Shown here one piece after another: positions 8,062 through 15,152 of a DNA stretch of 32,967 nucleotides. Source of the DNA: Saprospiraceae bacterium (lineage in GTDB: Bacteria > Bacteroidota > Bacteroidia > Chitinophagales > Saprospiraceae). A model generated the notes under the pieces. The model was not told the DNA's origin and ran no database searches. It was given only the letters and a program-made list of their open reading frames with translations. The stretch covers positions 1 through 32,967 of the forward strand of contig JALEHC010000103.1 in the NCBI GenBank assembly GCA_022763215.1, in the 5' to 3' direction. A program made the position numbers and the translations under genes. Position 1 is the stretch's first letter. Each line of letters begins with the position of its first letter.

Positions 8062-9114
8062 ATGAAAAGAATCAAATCGCTTCTGATTGCCTGCATGCTT
8101 GTACTCGGGGGGGCAACGCTTGGTGCGCAGGACATTCATTTCTCCCAATTTTACATGTCACCTTTGAATTTGAACCCTGCCATGACGGGGGTAATGAATT
8201 GTAACATCCGCCTGGTAGCGAATTATCGTAATCAGTGGGCGAGTGTATTGCGTTCAAATGCATACAGCACTTATTCGGTGTCTTACGATCAGCGTATCCC
8301 TGTAGGCCGCTATGATTACTTCGGTGTCGGCGGAACATTCTGGGGTGACCGTGCAGGGGAAGCTAATTTCGCAACCATCACTGGTAAGCTTTCTTTTGCT
8401 TACAGCAAAAAGATGGGCGGTGGCCGTAATTATGGTAATTACCTAGTTGTAGGTGCAGAAGCAGGTGCAGCTCAGCGAAGCATTGACTTCCTGAAGCTAC
8501 GCTGGGGACTTCAGCACGATGGCAATGGCGGGTTTGACCCAAATATCGACCCCATGGAAGAGGGCTTCGATCGCGACAATTTCCTGTTTGCTGACTTGGC
8601 AGCTGGCTTGTTGTGGTTTTCTGTCTTTGACAAAAATAACAGCCTTTACTTTGGTGGAGCATTCCATCACCTGAACCGCTCTAACCAGTCTTTCGACAGC
8701 TCTGCTGAGGACTTGTTATACAGTCGCTTTACCGTGCACGCAGGTGGTGATTTTCTGACTAGCAATAGCTTCGGTATTTCTCCGGGTGTTATCGTTATGA
8801 GTCAGGGACCTTCCTTCCAAGTAAATGCCGGTACGAACTTCAAATTCATCCTTGGAAATAGCCGAATCAATTATCAGGCATTCCAATTTGGTTTGTGGAC
8901 ACGTATCTCAAATAAAATTGAATCTGGTGTATTGAACGATGCCGCGATTCTTTCGACTCGGTTCGACTATAATAACTTCAGTATCGGATTTAGCTATGAT
9001 ATCAACATCTCTCCACTTCGTCCGGCAAGTAATGCCAACGGTGGTTTTGAGTTTGGTTTGATCTACAAAATCTGCGGTCCTGAAAAAAGAAATGTATACT
9101 GTCCTAATTTCTAA
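8062..9114 (+). CDS. PorP/SprF family type IX secretion system membrane protein
   Basis: A 350-residue outer-membrane protein of the PorP/SprF family. It has a signal peptide (residues 1 to about 22, ending LGAQ), then the family hallmark QDIHFSQFYMSPLNLNPA and RNQWAS early in the mature chain, followed by a long beta-rich barrel region and a closing GLIYKICG segment. In T9SS members such as SprF/PorP the protein is tied to gliding adhesin or cargo export; many paralogues exist per genome and sit next to large adhesins. Here no adhesin adjoins it, so its partner is unknown. It is monocistronic, with a strong terminator just downstream. Confidence 0.9.
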   Translation: MKRIKSLLIACMLVLGGATLGAQDIHFSQFYMSPLNLNPAMTGVMNCNIRLVANYRNQWASVLRSNAYSTYSVSYDQRIPVGRYDYFGVGGTFWGDRAGEANFATITGKLSFAYSKKMGGGRNYGNYLVVGAEAGAAQRSIDFLKLRWGLQHDGNGGFDPNIDPMEEGFDRDNFLFADLAAGLLWFSVFDKNNSLYFGGAFHHLNRSNQSFDSSAEDLLYSRFTVHAGGDFLTSNSFGISPGVIVMSQGPSFQVNAGTNFKFILGNSRINYQAFQFGLWTRISNKIESGVLNDAAILSTRFDYNNFSIGFSYDINISPLRPASNANGGFEFGLIYKICGPEKRNVYCPNF

Positions 9115-9178
9115 TCAGGTCAGTATAGATGTAAAACGGGGTATTTTAGCCTGAGGGGCTCATACAATCCCTGTCCAT

Positions 9179-9223
9179 AAATATCCCACAGTGTAGTTTA
9201 ACTGCCTGTGGGATATTTTTTTT
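9179..9223 (+). terminator. Rho-independent terminator of the porP-like gene
   Basis: A 13-bp perfect stem (9179-9191 with 9206-9218, core ATATCCCACAG) runs into T residues up to 9223. It lies 65 bases past the stop codon. Confidence 0.9.
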
Positions 9224-9465
9224 GCATTGGTTAAAATCTATTATCTTCGTATTATTGATGACAATAATTTAGGTGATGAAGTACGTTAAACTGGTACCCT
9301 TCGTATTTACAACCTAAAAGACAGCGGGAAAGAGAACTACGATTTAATTGATGAACAAACATGCATTACCTTAAAGGCTAGCCCGTCCTGTCTATCTGCC
9401 CCAAATATTATTTTAGCCCAAATGAATAACGACAATAAGGAGTACCTGAATGACGTTCAGATACT

Positions 9466-9496
9466 TTTGTCCACAGGTAATGCGCATTTATCTTTT
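9466..9496 (+). promoter_or_regulatory. Predicted promoter of the bactofilin operon
   Basis: TTTG (9466-9469), a 19-base spacer, then TATCTTTT (9489-9496), which matches TAnnTTTG at all but the last base. The bactofilin ATG is 18 bases further on, giving a very short leader. Confidence 0.5.
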
Positions 9497-9513
9497 CACT
9501 AAAATTTGTAAAC

Positions 9514-9990
9514 ATGTTCGGTAGTAACAACAAGAAGGAGGCAGGAAAAAGTAAGAGTGGTTCAAGCAGTGCTTCATCCAATGGGCATTCACTGAATAGC
9601 CTCGTGACCGGTTCCAGCGTAGAAGGGACCATCCGGGCAGAAAGTGACCTGCGAATTGATGGTAGCATCAAAGGTACATTGGTTTGTGAAGCCCGACTAA
9701 TTATCGGCCCAAGTGGCTATGTAGAAGGTGATGTTCAATGCCAAAGCGCAGTAATTGAAGGAAAATTTGAAGGTAAACTAGTTGTAAAAGAGCTACTTAA
9801 TATACGCGAAAATGCAACAGTTAACGGTAATGTCTATACCTCCAAATTAGTCGTTCAGCCTGGAGCTGTATTCAATGTTACTTGCGACATGAGTAATGAA
9901 CACCCAACAAGTGCCAGCAAAACAACGAATACCATTAATAAGAAAAACCAGAAATTAGGCGAATCAGCCAAAGCGAATAGTGCCGGATAA
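9514..9990 (+). CDS. Bactofilin (polymer-forming cytoskeletal protein)
   Basis: A 158-residue self-assembling cytoskeletal protein. The central domain (about residues 28-120) shows the right-handed beta-helix repeat with a regular period: GSSVEGTIRAESDLRIDG, then GTLVCEARLIIGPSGYVEG, QSAVIEGKFEG, LNIRENATVNGNV and LVVQPGAVFN. The flanks are Ser/Gly/Lys-rich and disordered, as usual. There is no signal peptide. Bactofilins shape the cell wall or anchor envelope machines. The last 11 bases overlap the GTG start of the AtpZ gene, so the four genes from here to 11099 form one operon. Confidence 0.93.
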   Translation: MFGSNNKKEAGKSKSGSSSASSNGHSLNSLVTGSSVEGTIRAESDLRIDGSIKGTLVCEARLIIGPSGYVEGDVQCQSAVIEGKFEGKLVVKELLNIRENATVNGNVYTSKLVVQPGAVFNVTCDMSNEHPTSASKTTNTINKKNQKLGESAKANSAG

Positions 9991-10222
9991 ACAACCACCA
10001 CAAAAGAAAAAAACACCCAAGGATAAGGCCCATGCATACATGAAGTATTCTGGTATGGCCATCCAAATGGGCGTGATCATCCTTATAGGGGCGTTCATCG
10101 GAAAAAAGCTCGATGCTTATTTTCAAACTGAACGCCCTTATCTCACCAGCTTATTTGCCTTAATTGCTATTTTTGCAGCACTTTATCTTTCTTTGAAAGA
10201 TTTATTTGCGAATAATAAATAG
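9980..10222 (+). CDS. AtpZ/AtpI family membrane protein
   Basis: An 80-residue protein with a basic, Pro/Lys-rich N-terminus and two membrane helices (about residues 28-45 and 54-72). The GAFIGKKLDAYFQTERP loop between them is typical of AtpZ/AtpI proteins, which are linked to F1Fo ATP synthase assembly and Mg2+/Ca2+ handling. It starts at a GTG overlapping the end of the bactofilin gene; an in-frame ATG at 10040 would remove most of the basic tail. Bactofilin-AtpZ pairing is, from memory, common in Bacteroidota, often ahead of the ATP synthase genes, but those genes are not in this window. Confidence 0.8.
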   Translation: MPDKQPPQKKKTPKDKAHAYMKYSGMAIQMGVIILIGAFIGKKLDAYFQTERPYLTSLFALIAIFAALYLSLKDLFANNK

Positions 10223-10224
10223 CT

Positions 10225-10611
10225 ATGTCGGCAAAATCATTTTATCTTCAACTCTTACTCGTTTCTGCTGGTACGGCAGCAGGGCTCTTTTTGCTTAATC
10301 AAATTCCCAAATTAGCCCCTTACGAAATCATGTCTTGGCTAAGCCTGGGCTTGTTTATTTTTGTAAGCATCTTTATGTACAATATTGGTGTTAGTGCCTC
10401 CAAAAGCGACAATAAATATACTTTCACTAATACCATCATGGGATTTACCGTGGGTAAACTATTCTTGGCCATTATGGTCATCCTTGCCTACAATATGCTA
10501 GCAGAACCTGCAACTAAGTTTTTTATCATTCCGTTTTTTGCAGTTTATTTTATCTTTACAGCATTCGAAACTTATTTCCTGATGAAGCTGAGTAAAGCCT
10601 CCAAAAATTAA
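10225..10611 (+). CDS. Four-helix inner-membrane protein, ATP synthase subunit I-like
   Basis: A 128-residue hydrophobic protein with four predicted helices (about residues 5-25, 34-54, 70-90 and 95-118) and no signal peptide or known motif. It starts two bases after the AtpZ stop, so translation is probably coupled. Size, topology and place between AtpZ and a metabolic gene resemble the poorly conserved AtpI-like proteins that precede ATP synthase in Bacteroidota. That role is inferred from context alone; it could be a general small membrane protein. Confidence 0.6.
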   Translation: MSAKSFYLQLLLVSAGTAAGLFLLNQIPKLAPYEIMSWLSLGLFIFVSIFMYNIGVSASKSDNKYTFTNTIMGFTVGKLFLAIMVILAYNMLAEPATKFFIIPFFAVYFIFTAFETYFLMKLSKASKN

Positions 10612-10616
10612 GAGTC

Positions 10617-11099
10617 ATGCCTAATCCTACCTATAAAATAATCGTTGACGATAAATTTGAATTTGATAGCTCTCAATTGGGTGACCTAGACGTAGTACCA
10701 GACGGTACAGAACATTACCACATTCTTCATGGTCATAAAGCTTTTCATGCTGATGTACTCGAGAAAGATCCTGTAGCTCGTACGTATACGATCCGAATCA
10801 ATGGTACAGCTTATGAAATCAAAATTCTGGATGACCACGACCTCTTGGTAAAGCGGTTAGGGCTTGCAGCGGTCGGCGCTCAGAAAATAACAGATGTAAA
10901 GGCTCCTATGCCCGGCCTTGTACTCAGTATTGATGCCAAAGCAGGACAGGAAGTTCAAAAAGGGGATCCATTGCTCATCTTGGAAGCCATGAAAATGGAA
11001 AATGTGATCAAAGCACCAGGTGATGGTATCATCAAATCAATAGAGGTAGAAAAAGGACAGCCGGTAGAGAAAGGGCAGCTTTTGATTGAGATGGAGTAA
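10617..11099 (+). CDS. Biotin/lipoyl attachment domain protein (biotin carboxyl carrier)
   Basis: A 160-residue carrier protein. The C-terminal 70 residues form the biotinyl domain with the biotinylation motif EAMKMEN (Lys126), preceded by VKAPMPGLVLSI and followed by KGQPVEKGQLLIEME. The N-terminal half is a beta-rich lead segment often seen in the carrier subunits of acyl-CoA carboxylases of Bacteroidota. It would carry CO2 on biotin for an acetyl- or propionyl-CoA carboxylase. No carboxylase or carboxyltransferase subunit is nearby. It begins five bases past the preceding gene and closes the bactofilin operon; a convergent gene ends 15 bases later with no clear terminator between. Confidence 0.88.
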   Translation: MPNPTYKIIVDDKFEFDSSQLGDLDVVPDGTEHYHILHGHKAFHADVLEKDPVARTYTIRINGTAYEIKILDDHDLLVKRLGLAAVGAQKITDVKAPMPGLVLSIDAKAGQEVQKGDPLLILEAMKMENVIKAPGDGIIKSIEVEKGQPVEKGQLLIEME

Positions 11100-11114
11100 T
11101 ACAAGACTACCCAA

Positions 11115-13691
11115 CTAGAATCTATATTCACCACCAAAGACGATACTACCTGAAAAACGATTAAACCTTCTAACCTCTTGATACATCCAGTCAATGCTTG
11201 TATCGAATATTTGATTAGGTTTCAGATTGAGAATATCTCTAAAAGTCAATTTCAATCGCCACTTCTCTGAAATGGAATAACCAAGATTGCTATTCCAAAG
11301 CAAAAAATATTGTTGTTGACGATTATTCGTGTTCCAAATCAAATTAGCATCTGATTGAAATAAAAAACTACCAGACTTAAACCTTATATCCCCTGAGAGT
11401 TGCTGAGTGATAAATTGGAATGTTGAAATTGCAGTAGTCTGCCGATTATTTGAAAATGAATATCCCAATGATAAATTGACTTTCTTTTGAAAATTAGACT
11501 TCAGGTTGAACTTGAATATTAAGCGTTCGAATACCGTTCTTTGATCATTTTCCAAGGTAGCTGTTGAGTTGAATCGGCCTTCGATATTAACCTTAAATTT
11601 GGAGTCAAAAAGCGGTTGAGTCCACCACGTTGTCCACTCAAATATTTTTTGCTGTTGTGCAATCCTTGGCCTTTGTATTAAATAAAAACCATTATTTTGG
11701 GTAGTAAAGACGATTGGGTTGTCTTGTTGATTTATAGATAAAGAGCTAAACAGCCTTCTGCCTGAAAAGGTATCAAACCAAAAATGATTGAGCAAAAGGC
11801 CTCGCTTACGATTCACTTTTCCAAAAGGCAAATCATAAACCAAGACGGAATGATCATTAATAAGCTGATAATTTTTTAACGAGAGTATAGGATTATTTAC
11901 CCGTTCTTCATAGACTCCCTTCAACAGCAAAAAATGAAGTCGAGCAAAGTTATACCTCATAGCAAATTCGTGGCTCCAAAATCCAAATACGGATGGAGTA
12001 CCTAAAAGAACGGGACTTTCTTTCCTAAATTTCACATGATACTTAAGTAAAATTTTTTTTGTCTGATAAGCCAATTTTATTTGTGGCTCAAATACACTGT
12101 TTTTGTAAGTACCATTTAATTGATTTTGAGTTGTCAGATCAGAGGAATCAGAATAAATTATACTATGATTGATTCTTTTAAAATTTAAATACGAGATAAG
12201 CCTGAATTTTCCAGGTGTGAACTCCCAACTTGTATTTATGTCTAATTCACTATGCCTTTCCTTATTTTGCTGAGGTGAAAATGAATTCGAAAAAACATCT
12301 AGCGAATCTGGCAAAGACAATACAATGTCTTCTGTTTTTTTCTGACTCAAAAATTGTCCTGAAATAGATAAAAGATGTTCTCCAGAAGCCTGATGATTCC
12401 AATAAACTTGTGGATTAATATTCTGATCAACAAGATTATTCTTCCAATCACTCGACCATAAGCGATCATTTAAATTCCCTAATGTTTGGGTATTTTGGTT
12501 ATTCTGAAAATAAGCAAAAGGCAACTCTATTTCCAGTGTAGTTTTTGCGTTTAAGGTTGACTGAGTATTTAAAGCTGCTGATAAATAAGGAAGTTGCAAT
12601 GAAGTATGCTCATCGCCTTTAAATAGGTCATTTGATCGAATATATGCTCGATGAAGTGCAGCATTTGCAGTTCGATCAAAATAACTTCCTAAAACTGAAA
12701 ACTTAGCTGTCGTGTTTTCTTTAATTTCCAAGACAGAATTAGAAGCCAGCAAGTTTTCTACATTTTCTTGTTCATTTCCTTCTTTTTTGAAACCTTCAGG
12801 GATCAGATCATCGATATGTGTAGTTTTTTTAAGGCTCTCCAATAAATTTGACTGTAACGCCAAAAAATCTGCAATAGAAATTGTTGGTTCACCCAAATTA
12901 TTCGATCGAATAAAACTTGTATGTCCAAAGCTCGAATTTACCTTCATCAAAGTGAGCTCAGATTCATACCTCGAATCGTAACCAGCAGCCATCGATATAT
13001 TCCCATTCCATTTTCCTTTTGAATTTTCACTAAGCACCAGATTTAAGGCAACTTGATCAGACCAAGACTTAGAGAACCTTGCTTTGAAAGGCTTATAATT
13101 TTTGATAATTTCTACCTTCTGAATATCCTCAGCACGTAATTGCTCACTTGCCAAACCATGCTGATTATTAAGTATATCTTTATCCTCTATCAATAACTGA
13201 TCTACTCGTTTTCCGTTATAATTAATTTGTCCATCTGGTGTTACTTCAAAGCCTGGTACCTTGCTCAGTACATCTCCAAAAGTCTCGTCTGTTTCACTTT
13301 TATAATGCTGTAAATTATAAATAGTCGTATCTCCATTTTCTACCCGAGTAATTCGTTTTGCATCAATGATCACTTCCTCAAGCTTGTTATTTATAGGAAA
13401 CAAAACTACATGAAGAGAATCTTGGTAATCATCTTTGCTTATTGGTAAAATTAACTCTTTAAAAGCCAAATAATTAACTTTGAGTAGTCGAGGCTCCTTT
13501 TTCAATGCAATACTCCAGTGACCTCGCTGATCGGCAAAGGCATAACTAAGGATTTGATCCAAACTATCTAACAAAACAACACTTGCACCTGATAGAGGTG
13601 TACCAACCGAATCAGTAACCGTTCCCTCTAATTTTTGGGCCATAACCGAAGTCACAACTAATAGCCCCAAAATCGTTAAAGTATATCGCAT
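11115..13691 (-). CDS. TonB-dependent receptor-like outer membrane barrel with carboxypeptidase-regulatory-like domain
   Basis: An 858-residue outer-membrane protein. It has a signal peptide (residues 1-19, ending VMAQ), a carboxypeptidase-D regulatory-like beta-sandwich at 20-105 (GTVTDSVGTPLSGASV), a plug-like region at about 110-235 (EEVIIDAK, DVLSKVPGFEV, IQKVEIIKNY) and a long barrel from about 240 to the C-terminal Phe (GGEYRF). This is the layout of the OMP_b-brl_3/TonB-dependent receptor relatives of Bacteroidota. No SusD partner and no obvious TonB box are seen. It starts 10 bases after the GLPGLI gene and is almost certainly co-transcribed with it, which suggests the two act on one cargo or peptide at the outer membrane; the ligand is unknown. 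Confidence 0.85.
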   Translation of the reverse strand: MRYTLTILGLLVVTSVMAQKLEGTVTDSVGTPLSGASVVLLDSLDQILSYAFADQRGHWSIALKKEPRLLKVNYLAFKELILPISKDDYQDSLHVVLFPINNKLEEVIIDAKRITRVENGDTTIYNLQHYKSETDETFGDVLSKVPGFEVTPDGQINYNGKRVDQLLIEDKDILNNQHGLASEQLRAEDIQKVEIIKNYKPFKARFSKSWSDQVALNLVLSENSKGKWNGNISMAAGYDSRYESELTLMKVNSSFGHTSFIRSNNLGEPTISIADFLALQSNLLESLKKTTHIDDLIPEGFKKEGNEQENVENLLASNSVLEIKENTTAKFSVLGSYFDRTANAALHRAYIRSNDLFKGDEHTSLQLPYLSAALNTQSTLNAKTTLEIELPFAYFQNNQNTQTLGNLNDRLWSSDWKNNLVDQNINPQVYWNHQASGEHLLSISGQFLSQKKTEDIVLSLPDSLDVFSNSFSPQQNKERHSELDINTSWEFTPGKFRLISYLNFKRINHSIIYSDSSDLTTQNQLNGTYKNSVFEPQIKLAYQTKKILLKYHVKFRKESPVLLGTPSVFGFWSHEFAMRYNFARLHFLLLKGVYEERVNNPILSLKNYQLINDHSVLVYDLPFGKVNRKRGLLLNHFWFDTFSGRRLFSSLSINQQDNPIVFTTQNNGFYLIQRPRIAQQQKIFEWTTWWTQPLFDSKFKVNIEGRFNSTATLENDQRTVFERLIFKFNLKSNFQKKVNLSLGYSFSNNRQTTAISTFQFITQQLSGDIRFKSGSFLFQSDANLIWNTNNRQQQYFLLWNSNLGYSISEKWRLKLTFRDILNLKPNQIFDTSIDWMYQEVRRFNRFSGSIVFGGEYRF

Positions 13692-13701
13692 AAAAAGCTC
13701 T

Positions 13702-14394
13702 TTACTTAAACTGATTTTTTTTCTTAAACCCCGTTAGACTTACTTTTTTATCCCGATCAGGTATCGTCAATACCGTGTTTTGTGGAATTTGTTTAATTTG
13801 GATAGCCGTTATCGTTTTGCCTTGTTCTGGAAATTCTAATTGTAGAATAAGACCTGGGAGCCCTGCATAATTTTCTGGACCTTCATTTAAAGGAAGGTTT
13901 AAAGTGAACCATGCTACAATGTTTTCTTTTAAATGCAAAGCCTTCACCACAGGATGGCCACAAACCTCTTTTTTTTCTGTAGACTCAATTTTCCAATCTG
14001 TATTTGAAGACAAAGCACCTTCAATTTGTTCATTTGCGCCCATCACGGGAGATATCATCACAAATTTTTTTGCATTCAAATCTTTGTAATAATCAAAAGT
14101 TGAAAAAGTACTATTAGCTTCTTTAGGCTTTTCAGAAGATTGGTAGATATAAGAAGATTTTTGCTGGCTCGATATGAGCTTGAAAAAGTGTTTTGTCTTT
14201 TTTTGATTTTCTACAAGCTTTGATAGGAAAGCTTTTTGAGATGCCTTAAACGATTTTGAATTAATCTTACTCAGCTTTCGCTGAATCTCTGTTCCATCTC
14301 TCCTCAACTCATAGGTTACCTCAATTGTCTGACAAGTTGCTTCTCCAAAAAATATGGTAACAAAAAATAAGCTTACTAAAATTAAAGTTCTCAT
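13702..14394 (-). CDS. GLPGLI family protein
   Basis: A 230-residue secreted protein with a signal peptide (residues 1 to about 22) and the signature GLPGLI at 178-183. This follows the usual lead-in of an ICGH-like Cys motif (Cys145), AWFTLNLPLNEGP and YAGLPG. The family is confined to Bacteroidota, often multicopy, and has no settled function. From memory, members often lie beside carboxypeptidase-regulatory-like barrel genes, as here. The chain ends in a basic tail (GFKKKNQFK). It lies 97 bases after the small secreted protein gene, with a hairpin in the gap, and 10 bases before the barrel gene. Confidence 0.93.
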   Translation of the reverse strand: MRTLILVSLFFVTIFFGEATCQTIEVTYELRRDGTEIQRKLSKINSKSFKASQKAFLSKLVENQKKTKHFFKLISSQQKSSYIYQSSEKPKEANSTFSTFDYYKDLNAKKFVMISPVMGANEQIEGALSSNTDWKIESTEKKEVCGHPVVKALHLKENIVAWFTLNLPLNEGPENYAGLPGLILQLEFPEQGKTITAIQIKQIPQNTVLTIPDRDKKVSLTGFKKKNQFK

Positions 14395-14429
14395 GGCTTT
14401 TAACTTTTATGATCATAGCTATATAACAA

Positions 14430-14447
14430 GAGGTGTTTTTACACCTC
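14430..14447 (-). other. Hairpin between small secreted protein and GLPGLI genes
   Basis: A perfect 7-bp stem GAGGTGT/ACACCTC with a 4-base loop, followed on the minus strand by TTGTTATA. It may be a leaky terminator or RNA-processing site that sets the small gene's output above that of the two genes downstream. Confidence 0.45.
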
Positions 14448-14490
14448 CTGTCATTAAATTTAAGCAAATTTTGATAGTTGTAGAACAGCC

Positions 14491-14712
14491 TTAAAGGCTT
14501 GTTCCTGTATCGCAATCTGTAAATTCACCGAAAGAACCATCTTCGTAAATTACTAATACAGTTAAACAATCGTTTCCATCATCATAGTCATACATTTGAT
14601 CCCCATTAATAATAATCAATCGATCAGGGCTAATTGGTGGATTTACATCGATCGGGTTCGCAACCACTCCAACTGTAAAAAGCAATAATCCAAGAATAAG
14701 AAAGTTTTTCAT
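14491..14712 (-). CDS. Small acidic secreted protein, unknown function
   Basis: A 73-residue protein with a clean signal peptide (residues 1-18, cut likely after VVA) and a 55-residue mature chain. The mature part opens with a Pro/Asp stretch (NPIDVNPPISPD), is strongly acidic (YDYDDGND), and holds exactly two Cys (Cys49, Cys67) that could form a disulfide. I recognise no family. It is the first gene of a three-gene minus-strand set with the GLPGLI protein and the barrel, and lies downstream of DNA rich in inverted repeats. It could be a peptide exported or imported by the barrel, or a chance short reading frame; the signal peptide and position favour a real gene. Confidence 0.6.
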   Translation of the reverse strand: MKNFLILGLLLFTVGVVANPIDVNPPISPDRLIIINGDQMYDYDDGNDCLTVLVIYEDGSFGEFTDCDTGTSL

Positions 14713-15152
14713 AGATTAATATTTTGTTGCCCATCGCAATATGCTAAGGAAGCTGGACATTAACTCCCATAATATTTCGTTTTGTTCGCATGAACAGCCC
14801 TTAATTATTGGCAATAATTTAAGTCTACACTCAACAATAAGACAGACAGCTTCCTCTATCACCCTATTAAGTGAGTGATAGGTTTTACTATTAATATTTC
14901 AACCGCTGAGTTGAATATTATTCTGTTATAGCATTGTAAATGCTGGTCTATAGAAACAATTCCATAGAGCAATAAATACAAGACTTTTCCATCAAAATAT
15001 TATCTGTTGTAGGCCTAAAATATGAATGGCAAGCAATGAATTAGTGTGAAATGATCAGGCCTTTATCTGAAACAAGTGTGCCTCTAATATAAAAATAAAA
15101 AAAAGCCAATCAAATTACTGACTGGCTTTTTTTTATTAAATCAATAAATTAT
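14713..15152. other. Intergenic region rich in inverted repeats, upstream of the small secreted protein gene
   Basis: 440 bases with no gene. From 14747 to 14944 it contains six inverted repeats in close order. A 9-bp stem (AGGAAGCTG 14747-14755 with CAGCTTCCT 14847-14855) encloses hairpins at 14783-14796 (TGTTC/GAACA) and 14803-14819 (AATTATT/AATAATT). Beyond it come hairpins at 14856-14881 (CTATCAC/GTGATAG), 14892-14920 (11-bp stem with one bulged T) and 14930-14944 (AGCATT/AATGCT). On the minus strand this would be the leader of the small secreted protein. AT-rich DNA makes chance stems likely, so the structure is a hypothesis. The dsbD terminator lies at the far end. Confidence 0.5.
15097..15134 (-). 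terminator. Terminator of dsbD (possibly bidirectional)
   Basis: An A-run plus GCCAaTCA pairs with TGAcTGGC plus a T-run (arms 15097-15112 and 15119-15134, one mismatch, 6-base loop). On the minus strand the hairpin is followed by a T-rich stretch, 18 bases past the dsbD stop. Confidence 0.85.

Larger units (their letters stand above)
9115..9513. other. Intergenic region between porP-like and bactofilin genes
   Basis: 399 bases. It holds the terminator of the porP-like gene (9179-9223), a promoter-like pair at 9221-9249 (TTTG, then TATCTTCG) that serves no nearby annotated gene, and a possible bactofilin promoter at 9466-9496. Between these a protein-like frame runs from about 9243 to 9502, broken by one TAA near 9285 and lacking a start; it may be a gene relic. 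A 13-codon ATG frame at 9276 is too short to call. Confidence 0.45.

Noticed and set aside
9276-9317. 13-codon ATG frame (MKYVKLVPFVFTT) after the promoter-like pair
   Set aside because: Too short to separate from chance, with no conserved partner visible.
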